From Desulfovibrionaceae bacterium (GTDB lineage: Bacteria > Desulfobacterota > Desulfovibrionia > Desulfovibrionales > Desulfovibrionaceae), in contig JAGADT010000102.1 of NCBI GenBank assembly GCA_017613475.1, positions 1-8,968 of the forward strand: a DNA stretch of 8,968 bases. Reading direction: 5' to 3'. The notes under the pieces are model-generated. The model was not told the DNA's origin and ran no database searches. It saw nothing but the letters and a program-made list of their open reading frames with translations. Shown here piece by piece: positions 1 to 6,096 of the stretch; the first letter of the stretch is position 1; each line of letters opens with the position of its first letter. The position numbers were made by a program, and so were the translations under genes.

Positions 1-971
1 GCAGTGAGGAAAAGGTTCCTATGCCTCCTACGCTGAATTCCATCCGCATTATGACCATGCATTTAGCAAAGGGACTGAAGTTTCCCGTTGTGATCGCTCC
101 ATGGCTTGAATTGGAAGGCAACGCAGGTGATATACCGATATTTGTGAAAGAAATGAAGCTGCTTGCGCGGCCCTGCCCTGAGATGGGAGATCTCTATTAT
201 GAGAGGCTGGCGGCTGGAGTCCGTGAGGCGCTTCACTTACTGTATGTGACGTGGACGCGCCCAAAAGACGAACTATACGCCTTTATCACTTCAACAAAAA
301 GGAAATTCAAGTCTGCCGAAGCTCTGGACAGCATGTTGAAAGATATTCCTTTAGTATCGGGCGAACCCGTGCCGTGCAGACTTGATGAGCCTTCGGAACC
401 AGAATCTTCTTTTCCTGGTGCGCGTTCTGAAAAAGCAGAACCGTCGGAATGCTCAGAACGTCCTTTGGGCTGGCTCCCGGATCTCAAGATTTTCCGTGCC
501 CCCAAGGATGTCATGAGGCAGACAGCCAGCCAGCGCGGAATCTTGGCTCACCGCTGCCTTGAATGTTTGCTTTTGTCAGGAGAGCCCTGTACGGATAAGG
601 ATATTTTGAGCGCTGTCAGTCAGGGAATGACATCGGTTCCCTTCCCTGTTCATGATCCTTCGGCTGCTAAAGATGAGCTTTTAGATATTGTTAAGTGGGT
701 TTGTTCGCTGCCAGAAACCTCCCGCTGGCTGAAATGGGGAATACCTGAGCAGGAAATTATGGATGCTTCGGGGAATGTATTCCGTGCGGACCTTATCGTT
801 GATGATGGGCGCCGTGTGACAGTAGTTGATTATAAGACTGGCGAGATCAAGGACGATCATAGAAAACAGATAACACATTACCGGCAGATGCTGGCCGAAG
901 CGCAGCCCCTTCCTGTTGAGGCAGTATTGGTGTACCTTGACCGCCGCGTCGTAGAGTATGTCGATGCATAA
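1..971 (+). CDS. RecB/AddA-like UvrD-family helicase-nuclease, C-terminal part (5' end outside window)
   Basis: This is the 3' end of a superfamily 1A helicase fused to a PD-(D/E)XK nuclease, of the kind that processes double-strand DNA ends for recombination (AddA/RecB type). The frame is open to the left edge, with codons starting at base 3, so the gene begins upstream. Counting from the Met at base 21, helicase motif V is seen as TMHLAKGLKFPVV (residues 12-24) and motif VI as LLYVTWTRPKDELY (73-86). A variable linker covers about 95-165. The nuclease then starts with the G-x-x-x-H element RGILAHRCLE (172-181). Its catalytic core follows: the Asp of FRADLIV (254-260), then VVDYKTGE (268-275), then the Q-x-x-x-Y-type motif QITHYRQML (283-291). 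Motif VI differs slightly from the usual ALTRA (here TWTRP). The Walker A and B motifs would lie outside the window. A partner nuclease gene (addB-like) may lie upstream but cannot be seen. The helicase-nuclease class is firm; the exact name (AddA, RecB or a lone UvrD-exonuclease) is not. Confidence 0.88.
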   Translation, partial: SEEKVPMPPTLNSIRIMTMHLAKGLKFPVVIAPWLELEGNAGDIPIFVKEMKLLARPCPEMGDLYYERLAAGVREALHLLYVTWTRPKDELYAFITSTKRKFKSAEALDSMLKDIPLVSGEPVPCRLDEPSEPESSFPGARSEKAEPSECSERPLGWLPDLKIFRAPKDVMRQTASQRGILAHRCLECLLLSGEPCTDKDILSAVSQGMTSVPFPVHDPSAAKDELLDIVKWVCSLPETSRWLKWGIPEQEIMDASGNVFRADLIVDDGRRVTVVDYKTGEIKDDHRKQITHYRQMLAEAQPLPVEAVLVYLDRRVVEYVDA

Positions 972-974
972 GGT

Positions 975-997
975 CGGGACGGTGTCCTGCATTTTTT
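975..997 (+). terminator. Possible weak intrinsic terminator or attenuator
   Basis: Four bases after the helicase-nuclease stop codon, bases 975-980 (CGGGAC) can pair with 984-989 (GTCCTG). This gives a 6-bp stem with one G-U pair and a three-base GGT loop, and a run of six T follows at 992-997. The order of stem then T-tract fits a Rho-independent terminator, but the stem is short and the asmA ribosome binding site begins only 8 bases after the T-run. It may be partial, or chance. Confidence 0.33.
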
Positions 998-1015
998 GCT
1001 TTTCGAGGAAATCCA

Positions 1016-4000
1016 ATGGCCGTTCGTTCACGTCTTTCCATAGCAATCTGGGTAATGTCTGTATTGGCATTTTTGCTGATCTGTACGGGAATTTGTGCGG
1101 TAGGCATTGTGCATTCCCGTCCTGAATTGCTGCGGGATCCTGTGGTGTATGTAATCAACCGCCTCTTGCCGAACGGACGTTTTTCTGCCGATTCAGTTGA
1201 GCCCTCCTTTTGGCCTTCTCCTGGCATTCAGCTTAAAAATTGCGCATTTACCCTGGCTGACCGCAGTGCTGCCCGCATTGAAGCGCTGAAATTCCGTCTG
1301 CGCTGGGCAGCATTCCTTCAGGGAAAAGTTGAGGTTGCGTCGATTGAACTGAATCGGCCGCTTGTTGATTTGGCCAGCCGCCATGATCTTCCCCGCGGGC
1401 GAAATCCCTTAGCCTTTCTGCCTTCCCTTATTATACTTAATCGCTTTAACGGGCTTTCCTTACAGATTCATGAAGGAGGCTTCAGGCTTTATCATCGCGG
1501 CGCCCTGGCAGCCGATGCTGCAGCTCAGAATCCTATGCCTGTGCTGGACATGGCAGGCATCAATGCTGAAGCTGTTTTTCCGTACAGGGGGGAGAGCGGT
1601 TCATTGGAAATTGCCGTAGGCAGCATTACTCAGCGCCTGGCTCATTCCAGATCGGATTCCATACCAGATACCATTAAGGATTTGCTGATCCATGCGGATG
1701 GATTGACCCTGGATCCCGCGGCGCCCTATGGCTTGAGGGTGACACAGGCGGATGTTTCGCTTACGGGTGATATGAATGGTCTGCTTAAGGATACACGCCT
1801 TAGCTTGACGCTGCTGCCACCCGATAACAGGGTTCAGCGGGGAACGCTTGTTGCAGAAGGCGCGTTGCATGTAGGGGGACTATATGAAGCAAAAAATGCT
1901 CATGCCGTGTTGCCCGTGCCCTTTCGTGTCCATCTTCCCTTTACGGCCGGAGAAGGGCGTCTGAATGTTTCTGATGGCTTGGTCAAGCTTGAGGGAGACA
2001 GCATGCGCCTTAACCTTTCCGCAAGGCATGGCGTTCCATTGAAAGGCCGTTTGGACATAACAAAAGTCAGCCTTCCCCGTTGGTTTGCGTGTGTCAGGGA
2101 ATTGCCTGGCGGGCTAGCGTCAGCATTGGATAATCTTACAGGGACGCTGGATTTTGTTCTTGAAGGAAAATCCGTCAGCTTCCCTCAGCTGCGCGTTGCG
2201 GTAGCTGGCTTGGATTTTTCGGGTAAGGGGTCATTTCAGTTCGGCAGCCATCCTTTCCTGCTGCTTGATGTGGGAACCTCTCATGCAGATTTGAACCGCC
2301 TGATGCCAGAGATTATGGGCCGTGATGTCCTTCCCCCCAGCTACACGGCGCCTTCACCCTTTGCAAATACAGGGAGAGGGCCCAACTATCGCCTTAGCGT
2401 GCGTGCTGACAATGCCAAAATGTGGGATGTGGAGTGCAAAGGCATGCACGCTGTTGTGGAATCCAGCCGAAATGATTCCACCAGGCTGACGCTCAGCGCG
2501 GCTTCGTTATACGGCGGTACGGCGCATCAAATAATAGAATTGGGCAAAATTTGCCGCATGAACATGCAGCTTTCCGGGCTGAAAGCCGATAGCCTTTCCG
2601 CTGCATTTCCCTGCCTGCCGCATTTTAAGGGAACGGTAGATGCTTCGGCTTCTCTGCAAGGCCCGGCTGGCAGCTTGGCGAGCCTTGTCGGCGGGCTTGA
2701 AGGAACGGCGAGCGCAAAGCTCCATGATGGGCAATGGATCTTAAAGGACGGCAAATCTGTGCCTGTTACTGAGGTATCCCTTGCTTTTTCAGGAAAGGGC
2801 GTGACTCCGGAAGGAACGGCATTGCCGTCCAGGCTTATATGGGATGGCGCATGGAAAGCAAAAATACAGCTTCCGCCATCTGAGCTCCTGGCGTCTCCAA
2901 CGCATCTGGAATTGGATTTGAACGGTCCTGTTTCTGTGTCTTCCCTGTCTGGTTTTCCAGAGGAAATCAAGGCGCTTCCTCTTCGCTGCAGGGGGACCCT
3001 CAGCGGGGGAGCGACATCATTTTCAGCAGTCATGTCGTTATCCCGCTCTTCTTTTGAGCTTGCCAATCTTGCGGGCACGCTGGCTGGCTGCCCCATTCAT
3101 GGAGCCCTGAAGATTGCGCCGTTTGCAGCAAAAAGCGGCTGGAAATTTGCTGGAGGCATTGACTGCGGTCAGCTGCGGGCCTTGCTGAAAAGATTTGCTG
3201 TTTCCTTGCCGGATTATGAGCCTGAAGCGTTTCAGCGGTGCAGCCTTTCTTGTGAAGCAGAATCTTCCGGAGGAGGCTTTTCTGTCCGCAAGCTGAAAGG
3301 CATGCTGGATGACACGTCCATTGAAGGTGAAATAACGTGTGATGGAGATGACCGCTGGAATGTACGGCTAGCCTTGGGCGCGCTGAACATAGATCGTTAC
3401 CTTCCCCGGGGAGGGGCTGTTTCGGCTGCTGCTGCGCCTTCTGCCGCTGCGTTAAAGGAACGCAATCCTGCTTTTGGAGGATGGCTCAAAGGGTACTCAC
3501 TGAATGGAACGCTGGGGGCAGGGGCTCTTTCCTACAAGAATCTTGCGCTAAGCAACGTATCTGCTTCGGTTGCGGTGGACCATGGGGTTTTGAATGTTCA
3601 CCCCTTAACGGCAGAATACTGCGGAGGAAAAATTGAAATGCCGTTTTCGCTGGAATCAGGCGGAGATGGCGCTGCATTGTTTGAAGGTCAAGTTCGGGCT
3701 GCTGAGCTTGATTTGAAAAAGGTTTCTGCTCAGGCAGGGATTGACGGCGTGGCAGGCGGAAAGCTTGCATTGGAAATGCGCGTAAGGAGCCGTGCTGATT
3801 CCATTGGGGAGATGTTTAGAACGCTGAACGGTTCCTGGTATTTTTCGGTACGCGAGGGTTCCATGGAAGCAGGCGGCTCAGAAAAAAGCAGGGCTGGAAA
3901 GGCGTATAAGGTCCAGGAATTTTCGGCGTCAGGAACACTTGAAGGCGGTTCGGCAGACAGCAAGGATATACGCCTTGCTGGCAAGGATTTCAGCGCGTTG

Positions 4001-4198
4001 GGTTCTGGCAGCGTAAATTTGGAGGACAGCATTTTTACCTGCAGCATGAATGCGGCGGTGCATGGGAAATCTGCTTCCATGTCCTGCAAAGAAAATTTCG
4101 CATCGCTGAAGCGCAGCAACGCAGGCATTGCTGTTGTGCCGTATGCCATTGGACGGATTAGCAAAGGAATTGCTGAACTTCTTGGCAAATATGAATGA
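1016..4198 (+). CDS. AsmA-family protein, inner-membrane anchored, periplasmic
   Basis: A 1060-residue AsmA-like protein. Family members (AsmA, YhdP, TamB relatives) are long beta-rich proteins anchored in the inner membrane and reaching into the periplasm; they are linked to phospholipid transport to, and integrity of, the outer membrane. One N-terminal membrane segment spans about residues 7-32 with Arg4 and Arg6 before it, giving N-in topology. The AsmA N-terminal region follows (about 38-125: RFSADSVEPSFWPSPGIQLK, then the conserved pattern ending in IELNRPLVDL). The rest is repetitive beta-type sequence. The canonical C-terminal AsmA module lies at about 780-950 (NIDRYLP, a long Ala-rich linker 801-812, LNGTLGAGALSYKNL, then YCGGKI and a terminal G-S-W plus EGSM). 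A second, looser copy covers about 385-575 with LYGGTA at 498-503. The start is supported by GAGGAA at 1005-1010, five bases before ATG. The gene lies 44 bp after the helicase-nuclease gene, with no obvious functional link. The substrate cannot be told from sequence. Confidence 0.87.
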   Translation: MAVRSRLSIAIWVMSVLAFLLICTGICAVGIVHSRPELLRDPVVYVINRLLPNGRFSADSVEPSFWPSPGIQLKNCAFTLADRSAARIEALKFRLRWAAFLQGKVEVASIELNRPLVDLASRHDLPRGRNPLAFLPSLIILNRFNGLSLQIHEGGFRLYHRGALAADAAAQNPMPVLDMAGINAEAVFPYRGESGSLEIAVGSITQRLAHSRSDSIPDTIKDLLIHADGLTLDPAAPYGLRVTQADVSLTGDMNGLLKDTRLSLTLLPPDNRVQRGTLVAEGALHVGGLYEAKNAHAVLPVPFRVHLPFTAGEGRLNVSDGLVKLEGDSMRLNLSARHGVPLKGRLDITKVSLPRWFACVRELPGGLASALDNLTGTLDFVLEGKSVSFPQLRVAVAGLDFSGKGSFQFGSHPFLLLDVGTSHADLNRLMPEIMGRDVLPPSYTAPSPFANTGRGPNYRLSVRADNAKMWDVECKGMHAVVESSRNDSTRLTLSAASLYGGTAHQIIELGKICRMNMQLSGLKADSLSAAFPCLPHFKGTVDASASLQGPAGSLASLVGGLEGTASAKLHDGQWILKDGKSVPVTEVSLAFSGKGVTPEGTALPSRLIWDGAWKAKIQLPPSELLASPTHLELDLNGPVSVSSLSGFPEEIKALPLRCRGTLSGGATSFSAVMSLSRSSFELANLAGTLAGCPIHGALKIAPFAAKSGWKFAGGIDCGQLRALLKRFAVSLPDYEPEAFQRCSLSCEAESSGGGFSVRKLKGMLDDTSIEGEITCDGDDRWNVRLALGALNIDRYLPRGGAVSAAAAPSAAALKERNPAFGGWLKGYSLNGTLGAGALSYKNLALSNVSASVAVDHGVLNVHPLTAEYCGGKIEMPFSLESGGDGAALFEGQVRAAELDLKKVSAQAGIDGVAGGKLALEMRVRSRADSIGEMFRTLNGSWYFSVREGSMEAGGSEKSRAGKAYKVQEFSASGTLEGGSADSKDIRLAGKDFSALGSGSVNLEDSIFTCSMNAAVHGKSASMSCKENFASLKRSNAGIAVVPYAIGRISKGIAELLGKYE

Positions 4199-4202
4199 AA
4201 TT

Positions 4203-4224
4203 TAAAGCGTTAGCTTTATTTTTC
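4203..4224 (+). terminator. Possible terminator downstream of the AsmA-like gene
   Basis: Bases 4203-4208 (TAAAGC) pair with 4213-4218 (GCTTTA) around a GTTA loop, starting four bases after the asmA stop codon. Five T residues at 4219-4223 and then C plus TTT follow. Position and stem-then-T order fit an intrinsic terminator. The 6-bp stem is AT-rich and therefore weak. Confidence 0.42.
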
Positions 4225-4233
4225 TTTGGGTAT

Positions 4234-4258
4234 ATGCTGTGCAGCGCACGCACAGCAT
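4234..4258 (+). promoter_or_regulatory. Perfect 9-bp hairpin in the gap upstream of rnj
   Basis: ATGCTGTGC at 4234-4242 is perfectly complementary to GCACAGCAT at 4250-4258, with a seven-base loop (AGCGCAC). No T-tract follows on either strand, so it does not look like a Rho-independent terminator. It could be an RNA stem in the 5' leader of the RNase J mRNA, the 3' end of the asmA transcript, or a symmetric protein-binding site. No convincing sigma-70 promoter could be placed around it, so I cannot say whether it lies inside the rnj transcript. Confidence 0.45.
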
Positions 4259-4306
4259 GACAGCCGATGCAGTAACGAACATTTAGCTATTGTGCGATAA
4301 AGCGCT

Positions 4307-4334
4307 GTTCCTCCGATTAGGAGAACGGCAGGAG
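4307..4334 (+). promoter_or_regulatory. rnj ribosome binding site with adjacent bulged hairpin
   Basis: The Shine-Dalgarno sequence AGGAG (4330-4334) lies seven bases before the rnj ATG and fixes the start. Just upstream, 4307-4314 (GTTCCTCC) folds back on 4320-4326 (GGAGAAC) around a GATTA loop, giving seven base pairs with C4311 (or C4310) bulged. GGAGAA occurs twice, at 4320-4325 and 4331-4336. The CTCC at 4311-4314 could therefore pair either with the upstream decoy copy or with the real Shine-Dalgarno core. The ribosome binding site is secure; a regulatory switch is only inferred. Confidence 0.55.
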
Positions 4335-4341
4335 AAAAAAT

Positions 4342-6000
4342 ATGGCTGCTCCGTTTCAAATGACCATAACTCCGCTTGGCGGACTAGGCGAGATAGGCCT
4401 CAATTGCCAGCTTTGGGATTCTCCCGAAGGCGCCGTGCTTATTGACTGCGGGCTGATGTTTCCCGATGAGCTGCAGATGGGCATTGATTTGGTTATTCCG
4501 CCCATGGAGCCTATTCTTGCCTGCAAAGACAGGCTGCTGGGCGTAATCCTCACCCATGGGCACGAGGACCACATTGGCGCGGTTCCTTGGCTTGCAACGT
4601 TTGTTAAGGGGCTGACCGTATATGGTTCTCCCTTTACCTTGGAGCTGGTTGCGCACAAGCTTAGGGAACGGGCCCTGCAGGACAGCATGGCGCTTCAGGC
4701 TGTTTCTGCCAGCCACGATTTGCAGCTTGGCCCATACACATTCCGTTTCATCCCTGTCAGCCATTCCATCCCCCAGTGTTTTGCCGTGGCTGCGGCTACT
4801 CCTGTTGGCAAAATTGTTCATACCGGTGATTTTAAGATTGACCCGCACCCCGCAGACGGCGTGGGCACAGATCTGGCGGCGCTGCGCAAGTTTGCGGGGC
4901 GGGCCGGCGTGCGGATGCTCATGTGTGACTCAACGAACGCTGAGGAAGAAGGGCATACGCTTTCTGAAACAGTGGTTGCCCAGAATTTTGAAACGATTTT
5001 CAGCGAGGCCAAAGGGCGGATAATCATTACCACCTTTTCCAGCCACATTGAGCGGATTCAGCAAATCTTTGATACTGCGGAACGCTTTGGACGCGCTGTT
5101 ATTGTGAGCGGGCGGAGCCTGATTGGCAATATTGAGCGGGCCCGCGACGTACTGAACATGCGTTTCCCCCAGGAATTTTATACGGACCAGTATTTGCCAG
5201 ATATTCCACCGGAGAAAACCGTTGTTTTGGTTACGGGCTCTCAAGGGGAGCCTCTTTCCGCGCTGGCCCGCATTGTAATGGGCGAACACAGGCAGCTTAA
5301 GATCCAGCCTGGCGATACGATGATCATGTCGTCCCGCGTTATTCCCGGCAACGCGCAGGCGGTCAACCGCCTTGTCAACCAAATGTACCGCATGGGCGCC
5401 AATGTGTATCACGACGATCAGCATCCCGTGCACGTTTCCGGTCATGCGCGGCGCGATGAAATCCGCGCGCTGATTGCGGCTGCAAATCCCCGTTTTTTTG
5501 TTCCTGTCCATGGGGAATATCGTCATCTTGTGTGCAACCGTGCCTTAGCGGTGGAGTGCGGGGTAACGCCTGAGCGGGCCCTGATCCTTGAAGACGGAAT
5601 GCCTTTAACGTTGATGCAGCGTTCTGTCCGTTTGGAAGAGAAAATAGCCGCCGAGCCAATTTTGGTCGATGGAAAGGGTGTGGGCGACGTAGGCGGGCTT
5701 GTGCTCCGTGAGCGCCAGCTTATGGCAAATGACGGCGTTGTGGTTATGGTTCTGGTCAGGAACGCAGAAAACGGCGAAATCCGCTACGGGCCGGAAATCC
5801 GTTCCAAGGGTTTTGTGTTTGAGCAGGAATACCAGCATATCCTGGATGACGCTCGCTGCCTTGTTTTGGAGGTGCTTGAAACAGAGCCCTTGCATGACAT
5901 TCCGCATTTGAGTGAAAAAATCCGTTCCGCCATGCGCGCCTTTTTCCGGAAAGCCGTAGGCCGTGATCCTGTCGTCGTGCCTGTAATCGCGGAACTTTAG
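4342..6000 (+). CDS. rnj: Ribonuclease J
   Basis: RNase J is a cytoplasmic metallo-beta-lactamase/beta-CASP ribonuclease with 5'-to-3' exonuclease and endonuclease activity, acting in mRNA decay and RNA maturation. All expected elements are present in 552 residues, the usual length. The opening is PLGGLGEIGLN (11-21). The zinc-binding motif THGHEDH gives His72, His74, Asp76 and His77. Further metal ligands are His141 (SHSIPQ) and Asp163 (GDFKID). The beta-CASP part includes MCDSTNAEEEGHT (194-206), TTFSSHIERIQQ (230-241), TGSQGEP (298-304), SSRVIPGN (330-337), His368 in VSGHARRDE and His390 in VHGEYRHL. The C-terminal domain runs to the conserved PVVVPVIAEL end. The normal Lys in EIGKN is Leu here. 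The start is set by AGGAG seven bases before ATG. The gene is probably transcribed on its own or with weak read-through from asmA, because terminator-like and hairpin sequences fill the 143-bp gap upstream. It converges with hrpB. Confidence 0.96.
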   Translation: MAAPFQMTITPLGGLGEIGLNCQLWDSPEGAVLIDCGLMFPDELQMGIDLVIPPMEPILACKDRLLGVILTHGHEDHIGAVPWLATFVKGLTVYGSPFTLELVAHKLRERALQDSMALQAVSASHDLQLGPYTFRFIPVSHSIPQCFAVAAATPVGKIVHTGDFKIDPHPADGVGTDLAALRKFAGRAGVRMLMCDSTNAEEEGHTLSETVVAQNFETIFSEAKGRIIITTFSSHIERIQQIFDTAERFGRAVIVSGRSLIGNIERARDVLNMRFPQEFYTDQYLPDIPPEKTVVLVTGSQGEPLSALARIVMGEHRQLKIQPGDTMIMSSRVIPGNAQAVNRLVNQMYRMGANVYHDDQHPVHVSGHARRDEIRALIAAANPRFFVPVHGEYRHLVCNRALAVECGVTPERALILEDGMPLTLMQRSVRLEEKIAAEPILVDGKGVGDVGGLVLRERQLMANDGVVVMVLVRNAENGEIRYGPEIRSKGFVFEQEYQHILDDARCLVLEVLETEPLHDIPHLSEKIRSAMRAFFRKAVGRDPVVVPVIAEL

Positions 6001-6032
6001 GGTTTCAGCTTTATTCGTTTTCGAGGTCTGCA

Positions 6033-6052
6033 CCGCTGGCCGCATGAGCGGC
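6033..6052. other. Overlapping GC-rich hairpins in the convergent rnj/hrpB gap
   Basis: In the 96-bp space between the two converging genes, GCCGC (6039-6043) pairs perfectly with GCGGC (6048-6052) around ATGA. Alternatively CCGCT (6033-6037) pairs with AGCGG (6047-6051). The two stems exclude each other. No T-tract follows on either strand, so a standard intrinsic terminator is not evident. The position would suit a 3'-end or transcription-collision element. Apart from this the gap is AT-rich and shows nothing else. Confidence 0.35.
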
Positions 6053-6096
6053 ATCAAGCAAAATTTAATGTAATACTTTAACTTTAGCGGAAGCTT

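Noticed and set aside
21..971. Start codon at base 21 with a GAGGA stretch before it, suggesting a complete small gene
   Set aside because: The reading frame is open to the window edge and the product would begin directly at helicase motif V, so this is the tail of a larger gene.
2527..3096. A 189-codon open frame on the - strand inside the AsmA-like gene
   Set aside because: There is no recognisable domain or ribosome site, and it lies wholly within a well-supported gene.
4210..4236. Possible sigma-70 promoter (TTAGCT then TATATG) upstream of rnj
   Set aside because: The spacing is only 15 bases, the -35 match is poor, and it overlaps the likely asmA terminator.
4622..5023. A 133-codon open frame on the + strand inside rnj in another frame
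   Set aside because: It lies in the most conserved metal-binding part of RNase J and its translation shows no family features.
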